Of a stretch of DNA of 64,000 nt, positions 33,616 to 46,587 are shown one piece after another (the stretch's first letter is position 1; every line of letters begins with the position of its first letter). The position numbers and the translations under genes are program-made. This stretch comes from Nematostella vectensis (Eukaryota > Cnidaria > Anthozoa > Actiniaria > Edwardsiidae), in assembly GCF_932526225.1 (NCBI RefSeq), contig NC_064035.1, forward strand, positions 3,843,501 to 3,907,500, given 5' to 3'. The notes beneath the pieces were generated by a model that made no database searches, was not told where the DNA came from, and saw nothing but the letters and a program-made list of their open reading frames with translations.

Positions 33616-34019
33616 TGACAAAGCCATCGTCTTGTACGAGACCAAGCACCCCGCCCTACTGCCAAGCAACCCTGGATATCAACGTTGATTACCCGTCATA
33701 TGAACCAGATCGGCCATAATGGAGTAGCTACAACCACAGGCAAGGTGTGAGGTATTGGAATCAACCATGGAGTTCCTGCCAGTTCTACGTAGATTCCTAT
33801 CCATCAGGGGGTATCTGCAGTGTCCTAAGCGATAATGGCTCCCAATTCGTTAGTGCTGAACGGAAACTGAGGGAGTTGATCAAGGGCTTGGACAAGAAGC
33901 AGTTAGAGGAGTATTGCGCAGAGAAGGTAACCAAGTGGATATTTACTACCCCAGCCGCGCCACATCAGAATGGATGCGCTGAATCAATGATCGAGTCCTG
34001 CGAGAGGGCATTGAAGTAA
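33612..34019 (+). pseudogene. BEL integrase fragment
   Basis: After the array come HPALLPS and a degraded IGHNGVATTTGKV (H2C2 zinc-binding segment). A deletion follows, then SDNGSQFVSAERKLRELIKG and PAAPHQNGCAESMIESCERA, holding the second Asp and the Glu of the DDE integrase site. The first catalytic Asp region is missing and the frame ends at 34019. Confidence 0.82.
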
Positions 34020-34730
34020 GCCCGGCCTTTAGAAGTGTTAAGACACATAAATGAAAAGAACTACGCCCTTTTCGGGGCGGAGGATGTTTTGACAAGTTTT
34101 GTTAAGATATATTGATTAATGATTGATAGAGATTAATCAACAATTATAATGCATTTCAGATCGTCGGCAAAATTATTTTAACCCTTTGGGCGTGGTCAAC
34201 AGAAACTCTTACCCCTAAGAAATAGCAAATTGGGTGTATATAAAAAGACATATATACAGAAGGCGGCTAAAACAGTTTAGAATGACAAATACTGGCGAGA
34301 TTGAGCGGCAGCAACGTCAAACTAATGTTTTATTTTCAAATCAGAATATTTATTTCAACGAGATTTGTTCGCTCATACAAACTCCGTAATAAACTGGGCT
34401 AACTGTGGTCTTTCCTATCGGCTGTCCTTCCTCCCTCCTCCCTTACCCCCTCCCCCGCTTTTTTTTTCGTGCGCCACGGGGATCCTGAACAATGGAAACA
34501 CACAGGAGAGCCGGCTCGCAGGTAAGTATTTTGTAAGAAAACAATAATCTTGCAATGCATTATGGGAAAGATAACCATATGTAAAAGACGATGATAATGG
34601 TCAACCAATGTTTTGACCCATATTGAACCATAGTACCCAACTGCACTCGTTCCAGGCACTAGTAACGCGCCAGTCTTGTTGTCAGATTTAGAAATGATAT
34701 GTCTTTTCATTCATGAGCAGCTTCTGGATC

Positions 34731-35000
34731 CCGATCTCTCCCCGCGCAGCTCTTCGTTCATGCGAGAGATCAGGCTATGTTTAAGGCCTTGTTTTTTGCT
34801 ATAGACGGGTCGCGATCTCTCCCCCGCGCAGCTCTTCGTTCATGCCAGAGATCAGGCTATGTTTAAGGCCTTATTTTTTGCTGTAGACGGGTCCCGATCT
34901 CTCCCCGCGCAGCTCTTTGTACATGCGAGAGATCAGGCTATGTTTAAGGCCTTGTTTCCCTGCGCAGCTCTATGTTCATGCGAGAGATCAGGCTATGTTA
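34731..35000. repeat. 80-base tandem repeat, about 3.5 copies
   Basis: CGATCTCTCCCCGCGCAGCT, TTCATGCGAGAGATCAGGCT and ATGTTTAAGGCCTTGTTTTT recur with a period near 80. The last copy is shortened. Intergenic; no function seen. Confidence 0.92.
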
Positions 35001-35604
35001 AAAAAAAAATGAAAAAAATTGCACTCATCCGGTTGGCACAGCTACTGCGCAAGCTAGATTACATTCTTACACGAAAGCTTTGAGCCGTTAATTGTCTGGT
35101 CAGCGATTTACGTTGCATGGTTTTCGGTCAGGGGCGGCGATATCCCTGGTTTTGGCAGGAGTTAGTCTAAGTGGTATTATGGATCATATTGGCTGAAGCA
35201 AAACCGTGTCGCACTTCATCTAGCTCAACCAAGTTATGGAGCCCGCGGGACCTCCGTCTGACCTAGCGGATTTAGATCCCGATATCGCACTACCGTACAA
35301 AGAACTCAATGTATTGAAAGGGTTCTTGCCAGTTTTCTCATAGTTAGTCCCAAAGAACTAGTGTAGGGATTGCGTTAATGGTTGTTTGGAGTGAGTTAGG
35401 TTTGGGAGAGGTTCCCTCTGGAAAGTGGTTATTTCACTTGGATATCGTGACTCGGGGAACAGGTTGCCTTGGGAAAGGCCAGCGTTAATAACAATGACTA
35501 CGGTGGAATACTATACTATGCTAGGTACGAAACAGACTGCAGGCCGGTCTGCCTGTGTATTCCTGCGAGACATGGCTGTACGGGAGGACTGTTTCTCTGT
35601 CACG

Positions 35605-36130
35605 TAGAGTGAAACTCTGCAGCAATCTTCAGACCATAACAGCATCACGTACGTACGATAAGGGTAGCCTGAGGGGGAAGGATAAAATAAACAGAATTCA
35701 AATCCTTTTTGACAAAATATACAATAATTACATTTTGTTATCACTCCTGGAGGTTTTACGGAAAACATTGTTTTAAAAGTTTGTAAAGTTCGACGTTTAT
35801 CCTATTGTGTAAGAGGGGCCTGCATTATTTCAGGCTCAGCAAAGGTGTGTGTGTGCGTGTATGTGTCGGGGCGAATCAAAACACTTATAAAAATATATCA
35901 TTCATAAAGGGGAGTGACTTCTTTCTCACGTGGAGTAAACGTTGTCTCTCACGTGGACTGAACGTTCTCTCTCACGTGTATGTAGTGAACCTCAAGGTTA
36001 AAAAAAGCCTCTAGCGAGCTTCAGACCATGACTGGATCACTTTGCGGGTAGACATAGGGGAAGGGGAAAATAAAATAAATATATTTTCGACTCCTTTTTT
36101 ACAAAATATGCAATAATTAAATTATTATTT
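35605..36130. repeat. Two diverged copies of an interspersed repeat
   Basis: CTTCAGACCAT, GGGGAAGG and TAAAATAAA with ACAAAATATNCAATAATTA occur in the same order at 35625-35735 and 36018-36125. The stretch between them matches 23640-23760, so several fragments of the same family lie in this window. The rest of 34020-36727 shows no gene. Confidence 0.6.
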
Positions 36131-36727
36131 TCATCCTTCAATTAATCAATTGATTGATTTTTATTTTCCTAATTTAAACCTGGTGTAGAGCAATTAGCCC
36201 TAACAAGAAATTAGACTGAAACATAATGTTTGGCAAACCGCTAGGGGCGCTTCTAGGGTTCGTAATGTTTTTGTTTTTTGAAAAAGCAGCAGTTTGCGGC
36301 GGTAAAGGTGGCGTTATCCAAAACGGACTTTGAGATTCTTTCGAATTTAGATAGGCGTTAGATTTCGAAAAATATTGAATGGCAGTTATTTTAGAGAAGT
36401 TTGCTTGTAGGTTCCGCCTCTGCTTCGGAAACAAAAACGTATACGTTTTCGATCAGGTTCATATAAAAACACAGAGTTTTTCTCTTGATAAAGCGTATTA
36501 TTTCTTTTCAACCAACATTGCATAACGACTCAATACAAGCAACGCGTCCTTTTTTCCAAGGTCGACTGATAATTCGTGTGCTGCAATATTTGTGATGCAA
36601 ATTTCACAAAAAAAAACCAATGTCTCCATTGTCTCCCTTTATTCGTGCGCCCCGTGTGGTCAGATTAAAGTCAACAAGGAAAACTGGTTATAACCGATCA
36701 AGCTAGTCATGAGCCTTAATTTCCACG

Positions 36728-39700
36728 ATGGCTGCTCGTCGCGGCACATACGCACTCGAAGGTGACCACAGACTTTCTAACGACAACTCCGCTCTTAGTG
36801 AGCTCGCCCTGGAAAGATGTGGCTCTGTACAGGTAATACAGCTTACTTGAATGTCTTTTTTTTAGGAAGTAGTACCCCCATGACCGTTTTTAGTATATGT
36901 TTAGTATCTAAGGGATTTGTATTTAGAATCACCTAAGATCACCACGGTCACATCAGGCTCGAGACAAAAACCGCCAAACAAATTTCAAATATTGTACGAC
37001 GTAATGTTATTTTTTTTCCTTCCTAAAGATAAGAATTCTAAGAATGCTAATGATAAGAAAGCAAGGAATACTTTAACATAGAAAGAGTTCTTACTTTGTT
37101 GAAAAAAGTAGAACTCCGATTGTTCTTCAAAAGATAATTATTACAATGAAGTGCTCTTGTTCATATAACCGCGAAATAATATTCTGACCGCAAAAAATAA
37201 CATGGCGTTCTTTGTTTCGTAGCGTCGACACCTAGTGCGAATAAGATACGGTTATACTTTTGATAAAGAATATTTCTACATCCTGCAGAGGTGCAGTTAA
37301 ATAAAAATAATAAATGCATATTTGTAGTGATTATAATTTGTGGTGGGCTTTGTATGTAAGAAAAGAATTCCAAAATTGATAATTTGAATGATAATAGAAG
37401 CTGTTTCAAAAGTTAGTTCCTATACTTTAAAGTAACTCTAAGGCTAAGTTCGGACGTCGTACAGCGGCGAAATGATCGGAGAATAATTTTTGAGTGCTAG
37501 TATCATTTATTTTGCATGTATGTGCATTATGAGGGCACAAATAAACGATAAGTAATTGAATAATTATTTTAGGATATTGTTTGTCATAAAGGGCTTATTG
37601 TTTGTACGGAGGCGCTAACGTTTGTAAAAAGCACGCATATGACTTTCACATAATACTATTGTTTGCACTTGCTGTAATAAAAATGTTTATGAATATTTCG
37701 TTCACAGTATTCATTACGAGTTCTCGTTTTATTGATATTTTGTTTGTGCTATTGTTATGTATCAAAACGCAAATGAAAATAGATTTTTCATTCCTGGTTT
37801 TCGAATAGTGTTAATGAATGTGAAGAAAATGTTATTGTGTGCACTCAATTATGTAAAGTTCGTTAATGTTTTTCCTTTTAGTTCAAATGATATTACTTTC
37901 GCTTAAATGACAGTATATCAGCGTAAATGTTTGTAATTTACCGGTTGAAACTTTCGCTATTTTTCCAAGTTTGACTGGTTCAAGAAGGCGAATTTAAATG
38001 ATTGGTTCGAGAAGGCGAATTTTAAAAAGACTTTAAAAAGACTTTTAGCGCCAAATGTGCGCGCGCAAAATTCCCCGCCAAATTCTGTACTTGTCGGCAA
38101 CAAGGCCCCACAGAAGTGTCACATTTCCATATCACCCATACTTTCTTATTGATCTGTATGCATTTTTACCAGAACCAAGACAATCCAGGAGAGATAAAGG
38201 TGGATGTTGTTCCAGTGGAAAGGGAAGAGTTTGATCCATGGGCCTTACCAGCATTCAAAAGCGCTGGTCCAGACTGGTCCGGTGGGTGCTTTGTCACATA
38301 ATGAATTTGCTAAAAGGAATTTTCTGTCGCCGTCTCTTGTAATTGATCCATTCTTTAACACGTATATTAAAAATGATTATGTTTTTTTGTAGAGTTGGAC
38401 ACCAAAGGCAAGCTCAAGCGCACTGCTTGGGGTTTCACTAAGGTCATTTTACTGCTCGGGCTGCTCTATATGTTCATCTGTTCGCTCAGTTTCTTGAGCA
38501 GTGCCTTTCGGCTTCTTGGCGGAAGAGCTGCTGGCGAGGCATTTGCTTCGAACTCGATCATCAACAACCCCGTGGCAGGGCTTATGATCGGAGTTCTCGC
38601 CACAGTCTTGGTGCAAAGCTCGTCAACTTCAACATCCATTGTCGTATCGATGGTTGCTGCTTCAAGTGAGTTAAATTTGTAAGATGGCTCTTCCAAGAGG
38701 GACAGGGAGGGGGTTGGGCGTTACACAGGCATAAGTATCATATACAAAATGTTTGGCGATTCGTCAATAGGAGAGGCCGGTTTTTGGTGGACAAGAACAG
38801 GGAAGGGGGAGGGATGTTTTGCCCATAGCCACTAGATATGCGCCTGTTGAATCCAATCCAGTTTTCTGAGGATGTTGATGCAGAATTGCTAGACGTTATC
38901 TGATCACGTGAAACCTTATGTAGAGGTGACTCGATCGGCGTGAAAAACGCACCCGTTTGTGACCTAAGCACAATTACTATATTGAAAAAAATGTCATGAA
39001 TAAAAACTTATTTCCTGGTCTTTACCTTTAAGACCATGCGTCATCGTTGAAAAATACCAAGTATTAAAAATCATCCATTTCCGTTCCCTGATGTGGAAAA
39101 GCTTGCGGTATTTTTTACTGAATTTAGCATAAAACGTTGAATTTGGATGGTTATTTTTCATCACATAATTTGTCTTCCAAAATGGGAAAACGATGAGTGG
39201 CAGCTCTATAAAAAAGAACGCTCCCACCTCTAGCTGATAACTCTCACACTGTCGTAAACCCGATAAACTTATGATATTTTGTTTTTCAGTCATTGACGTT
39301 GGGCCAGCTATCCCTATCATAATGGGGGCGAACATCGGTACTTCCGTCACCAACACCATCGTGTCCTTGGCCCAGGCTTCCGAGAGAAATGAGTTCAGAC
39401 GAGCATTTGCCGGCGCGACCGTCCACGATATCTTCAACTGGTTAACAGTACTTGTGTTCCTTCCGCTCGAAGTGGCATCGGGCTACTTGTTTCATTTGAC
39501 TGACGCTATCGTGAAGAGCTTTCACATCAAGACCGATACCGGGGCAAACGTGGAACTCCTCTCCAAAGTGACAAATCCGTTTACAAAACTGATCATCCAA
39601 ATCGATAAGAAGGTGATCACCGCAATCGCACTTAAAGAGGAAGGCACTGAACTGAAGTCTCTCATCAAATTTTACTGCGACAAGGAGAAAGTTTTTGCCA

Positions 39701-40641
39701 CGGCGAATGTGACTCGACTTGTGAACGAGACTGTGAACGGAACCACAATAGAAGTAAACAGGACTATAAGTGAGATGGTCAGTAAAGAGATCAAGATGCC
39801 CTGCAAGTTCCTTTTTCACGACACGGGGATGTCCGACACAAATGTAGGCGTGATTCTCCTCATCATCGCTCTCTTCATCCTGTGTGTCTGCTTGGTCTTG
39901 ATAGTCAAGCTCCTTCATTCCATGCTGAAGGGCCAGATCGCTGCGGCTATCAAGCGTACAGTGAACTCAAATTTTCCAAAGCCGTTCCACCATTTCACCG
40001 GGTACTTCGCTATCTTGATGGGTGCAGGCATGACTATCCTGGTGCAGTCCAGCTCCATCTTCACGTCTGCTCTTACCCCACTGATAGGTGTAGGTGTGGT
40101 GGCCATCGAGCGTGCCTATCCACTGACCCTTGGATCAAACATCGGGACGACAGCTACTGGAATTCTCGCTGCCCTGGCCAGTGACCAGGGTAAGCTCGAG
40201 AAGGCCATCCAGATTGCCTTGTGTCATTTGTTCTTCAACATCTCCGGGATCTTGTTGTGGTACCCGATCCCGTTCATGCGTAAAGTACCCATCAAGGTAG
40301 CAAAATTTTTGGGTAACACGACTGCCCGGTACCGGTGGTTTGCTGTGGCCTACCTAATCCTCATGTTCTTCCTTCTACCCGCTGCTGTCTTTGGCCTCTC
40401 CCTCGCCGGGTGGCAGGTCCTTCTAGGAGTGGCAGCACCATTCATTCTCTTAATCCTGTTCATTGCTGTTGTGAACGTGCTGCAGAAGTTTGCACCGAAC
40501 CGCCTCCCAGAGGTCATGCGCACATGGGAGTGGGCTCCTAAGTGGACGCGCTCACTGGAGCCACACGACAAGGTGATCCAGAAGGTGTACAAGCTAGGGA
40601 AAAATCGGTTCAGCAGGAAAGGCAAAAGGGGGGGAAACTAG
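36728..40641 (+). CDS. Sodium-dependent phosphate cotransporter, SLC34 (NaPi-II) family
   Basis: Four exons, 36728-36832, 38173-38281, 38393-38665 and 39290-40641, sum to 1,839 bases in frame (612 residues). SLC34 proteins bring phosphate into cells with sodium across the plasma membrane, usually apically. The two inverted-repeat signatures are present: [18 protein letters not shown] (Q at residue 146) followed by [20 protein letters not shown], and [20 protein letters not shown] (Q about 415) followed by [17 protein letters not shown]. Between them lies the large extracellular loop with N-glycosylation sites NVT, NET, NGT and NRT and two cysteines ([17 protein letters not shown]). The tail is basic. 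The N-terminus has the FDPWALPAF segment common in the family. Cannot be assigned to IIa, IIb or IIc. Confidence 0.95.
36833..38172 (+). other. SLC34 intron 1, AT-rich
   Basis: Bounded by CAG/GTAATA and TTTTTACCAG. No gene or clear repeat was seen inside. The paired GATTGGTTCGAGAAGGCGAA-like phrases near 37970-38020 are a short duplication. Confidence 0.6.
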
Positions 40642-42333
40642 GCAACAGCAGGGTTTGTCTCATATCCTCAAGAAACCCCTTTACCTAGTCTGCATAGCAA
40701 GCGCAAAGGGCTGGAAAAGGAGAAAAGATCATGCGTGCTTGGGGAGGGTAAAGAAAGAGCTACTCCCTCTTTGCTTTGCGTTCACCACTTCCAGTACAGC
40801 AATCTTACACGCGCACGGGGTGACCTTTGGGAGCGCCCGAAAAGTAAGCTGGATCATCGAGCATGGCCCACTCGTTTCTGTTGCCCTTCGGCATTGCTAC
40901 GCAGGTTACCCCTTTTCATACTCTAGGAATCTTTTTTCACAGAACCCATTTTTTCCAAGAATTTTTTTTTTGATTGTATATACCACGTCTTGTAACCCTT
41001 CTTTGATTGTAATCTTAGTTCTGAGAAACGTTTAAAAACAAAATGGAGAAAATTGTGTTTTTAGATTGTTTAAGGACAGTTTATAAGTTCCTTTTAGGAA
41101 CTGAAACCTTTTTGTCTAAGTTGCTGGTAATGGAGTGCAAAGAGTTTTTAATGATGGGAAGCATTGATTCGATTATCATCTAGAAATTTATAGTGTATTC
41201 CAGTTATTTTTGTTTTAATTTTGATTAAACTTGATCATAATTCAACAGTTGTGATATTTACTTCAAATAACTACAACGCCAAAAGGAATGTCACAATTAA
41301 AACTCAAAATACACAGGCTGTCCTATTAATGCTCTCTTAACACATTTTTTTACAATCTTCTTTTTAGTCTCTTGAATAAGTGCCAGTTGTTAAATATTCC
41401 CATCAACACCAAACCTAAGCACCCCACCCTTCATGGTTGTAGCAAAAAAAGATTTCGTTTGGTGGGGAGGGGAGCAAGCCTTAGTCATATTTTATTTATA
41501 TATCCCAATTCCTCTGTAAATTATATTTTTATTATATGGCCCTGCCTTTCTCAGTTGTCCCTAACACTCATTACAAAATGATGCATCAAGCAATGAATAG
41601 GTATATGTCAAGTCAACCCAGACTGCAAGGGAAGCTGGCTTTTAAAGATAATTTTAAGCCATGTTACTGATAACAAAACGATATAGCTTTTTATGTCAGT
41701 CAATTTTTACCTATGTGACCTATCTACATTAAAATACATCAAATATCTAAGAAAACATTATTTTCATTAAACAGAGCAACTGAAATACATAAATTTGGTA
41801 GGTTTGGGTGATGTTGCTTGAACCAATTTTGTATGATTTCGTCCATTCCTCATAAAATTCTAACTTAATACTAACTACGAACTTTAATTGCCTGTTAACA
41901 CAAAAAAGTTCAATTTTCTCTAAATAATGTTTCAATTTTCAGTCAAGTCTCAAACTCAACACCTGGGAAAGTTTAACTCCCTGCTAACTTGAACTACTTG
42001 TTTTTTTCCCAATTACCACATTTTACACCGGTAATTCAAAATTTTTTCTCTGTTATCTCCAAAAAATGATTATGATTCTTATTTTGGTTGTATATTATCA
42101 TTTTGAGTGAGTTGCAGACTTGCATCATTCACATATTGATAAAAATACAATGAAACCGCCTAAATACATTTTCAATTGATGCTGCTAATTTCTGTTACCC
42201 TTCAGAGTTCGGGTTAGCAGACTTCTCCTGTAGCTTGCCCAACAAACTTCGTGATTTTATGGATGTTAACAATAATCACTTTTATAGTCATTTTTAACAG
42301 TATAACTTGGTCAAGTTGATCAAATTTTAGACA
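40642..42333. other. Intergenic stretch between convergent SLC34 and RING genes
   Basis: 3' UTRs of both genes must lie here. AT-rich, no reading frame with a recognisable domain, and I did not fix polyadenylation signals. Confidence 0.5.
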
Positions 42334-45300
42334 TTAGGCTTTCGCTGAGGTTATGTTCTTGTGCCTGTCTTTATCCAGAGTTGTGATCCGTGTTCGGCAA
42401 AGGACACATTTCAGTGGTAGATTAAAGTCACTCACAGCTACTTGTAGGGTCTTGACAAAACACATTCGGCAAAGGACCTTATGTTGACATGGGTATGTCT
42501 GAACGACTGCTTTACAAGAGTTGCAAACAATACACTGAAACCACAAAAAGATATGTGAAACACATTTTAACAACAACCAAGAACAAGAAAGAGAGTTGAA
42601 CAATAACCAAGAGCAAGAAAGAAATGATTACCTCCTCATCCTCATTCTCTGCGACTTCATGCTGAATCTGATCTAGAGAAAGTAAAAGGCGTTCCTGGAG
42701 GAAAAGAATAAAGCAATTCAGGTATAGATAAGGTGGGTGTTGGTAAATACATACAGTGTTGGAAAGTGGGTATTGGCGTCTACAATGTGTTAAACTCGGG
42801 TGGTTTTAGTTTTACAGTCTAAGAATGGTCAGGGTGGGGAGGTTGGTCTGTCTTTTGGGGTCTTCAAGTGGTGAGAGTAGTATGTAGGTATGTGTTGGGT
42901 CTTCTATTGGTGAGGTTGGGGTGGTAGGTATGTGTTGGGTGTGCTATTGGTGAGGTTGGGGTAGTAGGCATGTGTTGGGTCTACTATTGGTGAGGTTGGG
43001 GTGGTAGGCATGTGTTGGGCGTGCTATTGGTGAGGTCGGGGTGGTAGGTATGTGTTGGGTGTGCTATTGGTGAGGTTGGGGTAGTAGGTATGTGTTGGGT
43101 GTGCTATTGGTCAGGTTGGGGTAGTAGGCATGTGTTGGGTCTACTATTGGTGAGGTTGGGGTGGTAGGCATGTGTTGGGCTTGCTATTGGTGAGGTCGGG
43201 GTGGTAGGTATGTGTTGGGCATGCTATTGGTGAGGTTGGGGCAGTAGGTATGTGTTGGGCGTGCTATTGGTGAGGTTGGGGTGGTAGGTATGTGTTGAGC
43301 GTGCTATCAGTGAGGTTGGGGTGGTAGGTATGTGTTGGGTCTACTATTGGTGAGGTTGGGTTGGTAGGCATGTGTTGGCGTGCTATTGGTGAGGTTTGGG
43401 TGGTAGGTATGTGTTTGGTCTGCTATTGGTGAGGTTGGGGTGGTAGGTATGTGTTGGGTCTGCTATTGGTGAGGTTGGGGTGGTAGGCATGTGTTGGGCG
43501 TGCTATTGGTGAGGTTGGGGTGGTAGGTATGTGTTGGGTGTGCTATTGGTGAGGTTGGGGTAGTAGGTATGTGTTGGGTGTGCTATTGGTGAGGTTGGGG
43601 TGGTAGGCATGTGTTGGGCGTGCTATCAGTGAGGTTGGGGTGGTAGGTATGTGTTGGGTCTACTATTGGTGAGGTTGGGTTGGTAGGCATGTGTTGGCGT
43701 GCTATTGGTGAGGTTTGGGTGGTAGGTATGTGTTTGGTCTGCTATTGGTGAGGTTGGGGTGGTAGGTATGTGTTGGGTCTGCTATTGGTGAGGTTGGGGT
43801 GGTAGGCATGTGTTGGGCGTGCTATTGGTGAGGTTGGGGTGGTAGGTATGTGTTGGGTGTGCTATTGGTGAGGTTGGGGTAGTAGGTATGTGTTGGGTGT
43901 GCTATTGGTGAGGTTGGGGTGGTAGGCATGTGTTGGGCGTGCTATTGGTGAGGTTGGGGTAGTAGGTATGTGTTGGGTCTGCTATTGGTGAGGTTCGGTT
44001 GGTACGTATGTTTTGGGTGTGCTATTGGTGAGGTTGGGGTGGTAGGCATGTGTTGGGCATGCTATTGGTGAGGTTGGGGTAGTAGGTATGTGTTGGGTGT
44101 GCTATTGATGAGGTTGGGGTGGTAGGTAAGTGTTGGGTCTGCTATTGGAGAGGTTGGGGTGGTAGGTATGTGTTGGGTCTGCTATTGGTGAGGTCGGGGT
44201 GGTAGGCATGTGCTGGGCGTGCTATTTGTGAGGTTGGGGTAGTAGGTATGTGTTGGGTCTGCTATTGGTGAGGTTCGGTTGGTACGTATGTTTTGGGTGT
44301 GCTATTGGTGAGGTTGGGGTGGTAGGTATGTGTTGGGTGTGCTATTGGTGAGGTTGGGGCAATAGGTATGTGTTGGGCGTGCTATCGGTGAGGTTGGGTT
44401 GGTAAATATAAGTTGGGCGTGCTATTGGTGAGGTTGGGGCAGTAGGTATGTGTTGGGCGTGCTATTGTTGAGGTTGGGGTGGTAGGTATGTGTTGGGTGT
44501 GCTATTGGTGAGGTTGGGGTGGTAGGTATGTGTTGGGCATGCTATTGGTGAGGTTGGGGTGGTAAATATGTGTTGGGCGTGCTATTGGTGAGGTTGGGGC
44601 AGTAGGTATGTGTTGGGTGTGCTATTGGTGAGGTTGGGGTGGTAGGTATGTGTTGGGTCTACTATTGGTGAGGTTGGGGCAATAGGTATGTGTTGGGCGT
44701 GCTATTGTTGAGGTTGGGGTGGTAGGTATGTGTTGGGTCTGCTAATGGTGAGGTTGGGGTTGTAGACATGTGTTAGGCGTGCTATTGGTAAGGTTGGGGT
44801 GGTAGGCATGTGTTGGACTTGCTATTGGTGAGGTTGGGGTAGTAAGTATGTGTTGGGCATGCTATTGGTGAGGTTGGGGTGGTAGGTATGTGTTCGGTCT
44901 GCTATTGGTGAGGTTGGGGCAGTAGGTATGTGTTGGGCATGCTATTGGTGAGGTTGGGGTGGTAGGTATGTGTTCGGTCTGCTATTGGTGAGGTTGGGGC
45001 AGTAGGTATGTGTTGGGCATGCTATTGGTGAGGTTGGGGTGGTAGGTATGTGTTGGGTCTGCTATTGGTGAGGTTGGGGTGGTAGGCATGTGTTGGGCGT
45101 GCTATTGATGAGGTTGGGGTGGTAGGTAAGTGTTGGGTCTGCTATTGGAGAGGTTGGGGTGGTAGGTATGTGTTGGGCGTGCTATTGGTGAGGTTGGGGC
45201 AGTAGGTATGTGTTGGGTGTGCTATTGGTGAGGTTGGGGTGGTAGGTATGTGTTGGGTCTACTATTGGTGAGGTTGGGGCAATAGGTATGTGTTGGGCAT

Positions 45301-46587
45301 GCTATTGATGAGGTTGGGGTGGTAGGTAAGTGTTGGGTCTGCTATTGGAGAGGTTGGGGTGGTAGGTATGTGTTGGGCATGCTATTGGTGAGGTTGGGGT
45401 GGTAGGTATGTGTTGAGTGTGCTATTGATGAGGTTGGGGTGGTAGGTAAGTGTTGGGTCTGCTATTGGAGAGGTTGGGGTGGTAGGTATGTGTTGGGTCT
45501 GCTATTGGTGAGGTCGGGGTGGTAGGCATGTGTTGGGCATGCTATTGGTGAGGTTGGGGTAGTAGGTATGTGTTGAGTGTGCTATTGATGAGGTTGGGGT
45601 GGTAGGTAAGTGTTGGGTCTGCTATTGGAGAGGTTGGGGTGGTAGGTATGTGTTGGGTCTGCTATTGGTGAGGTCGGGGTGGTAGGTATGTGTTGGGTCT
45701 GCTATTGGTGAGGTTGGGGTGGTAGGTATGTGTTGGGTCTGCTATTGGTGAGGTTGGGGTGGTAGGTATGTGTTGGGTCTGCTATTGGTGAGGTTGGGGT
45801 GGTAGGTATGTGTTGGGTGTGCTATTGGTGAGGTTGGGGTAGGCAGGTGGTTTTCGGATCTGTGAATGGCTAAAGTGGGCTGGGTTTCAGTAGTCAAATT
45901 GTTAGAGTGAGGTGGGTGTTGGGTTTCTCAATAGGCTATTCCAGCTATAAGTTTGTGCACGAATAACCATAGAAACCTACCTCAACTACCAGAATGCAGT
46001 GCACGCTTTTTTATTTTACATCAAAGAAAGCGTGCGCTGAATGCCGGTAGTTGATGTATGTTCCCATGGTGGGTGTGTGTGCATGCTTATAGCTAGAATG
46101 GCCTATTGGGGTCTACAAATATTGAACATTTTTAAAGAGTCCAAGCATAGCAATCTTTCTTCGGTAACCATGTTTGTTTACAACTTTAAGTCGTGTATAA
46201 TAACAACCAACCAGTGTTTTCCCGACCCATTGATAAATCATAGTCAACTGATGTATAGTCAAAATCAACTACTCTGAGATACGAAGTAGTTTGTCTGGTT
46301 CTCATATCAGAAGAAAAACGACTGTAAGCTTCAACAACAGGTTTCACATAACTACATTAACTTGAATTTACTTTCTAGGTCTACATTTAATGTTATATAG
46401 CTCCTTCTCAACTTACCAGCTTTCCTCGTAGCTCTATCAGCTTGTCTCGGCCGTTAATTTCAATAGTTGCTTGGCGATATTTCTGGTAGTAGAGGTAGGC
46501 GAAATACGCACTTGGTATAACGGCCGCCACGGCCAACATTCCTGTCAAAACTGCATTTCGGCGAACGAACGCAAGAATGCTAGTCAT
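42334..46587 (-). CDS. Small membrane-anchored RING-finger protein
   Basis: Three exons, 46417-46587, 42632-42694 and 42334-42534, join in phase to 144 residues. The N-terminus MTSILAFVRRNAVLTGMLAV begins a single hydrophobic segment (about residues 14-34), then YYQKYRQ and a charged helix (EINGRDKLIELRGKLERLLL). The C-terminal part has the metal ligands of a RING: CIVCNSC, YPCQH, CRMC and CVLC, in C3HC4 order, so an E3 ubiquitin ligase role is plausible. The start is the ATG after which the hydrophobic segment begins; the short frame extension upstream lacks an ATG. I do not recognise a named orthologue. An outer-mitochondrial or ER location is only a guess from the N-terminal anchor. Confidence 0.8.
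42884..45843. repeat. 40-base G-rich minisatellite, about 74 copies, in RING-gene intron 1
   Basis: The unit contains GGTAGGTATGTGTTGGGT, CTGCTATTGGTG and AGGTTGGGGT, exactly 40 bases, with recurring variants (GGCATG, GGTAAG, GTCTACTATT, GATGAGG). Groups of variants recur in the same order, for example the AAGTGTTGGGTCTGCTATTG type followed by AGAGG at about 44100, 45120, 45320, 45440 and 45610, so blocks were duplicated. The plus strand has runs GG-TT-GGGG-T-GG-TA-GG suited to two-layer G-quadruplexes; the gene's RNA would be the C-rich strand. Confidence 0.97.

Larger units (their letters stand above)
28380..34019 (+). mobile_element. Decayed BEL/Pao-type LTR retrotransposon with internal deletions
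   Basis: Plus-strand remnants occur in the canonical BEL order gag, aspartic protease, reverse transcriptase, RNase H region, integrase. All have stops or frame breaks, and most of reverse transcriptase and part of integrase are gone. A 46-base tandem array (30347-33615) splits pol. I could not recognise LTRs or a target-site duplication. It is a relic, not a mobile copy. Confidence 0.85.

Noticed and set aside
39442-39918. 158-residue minus-strand ORF
   Set aside because: Antisense shadow of SLC34 exon 4, which has clear family motifs on the plus strand.
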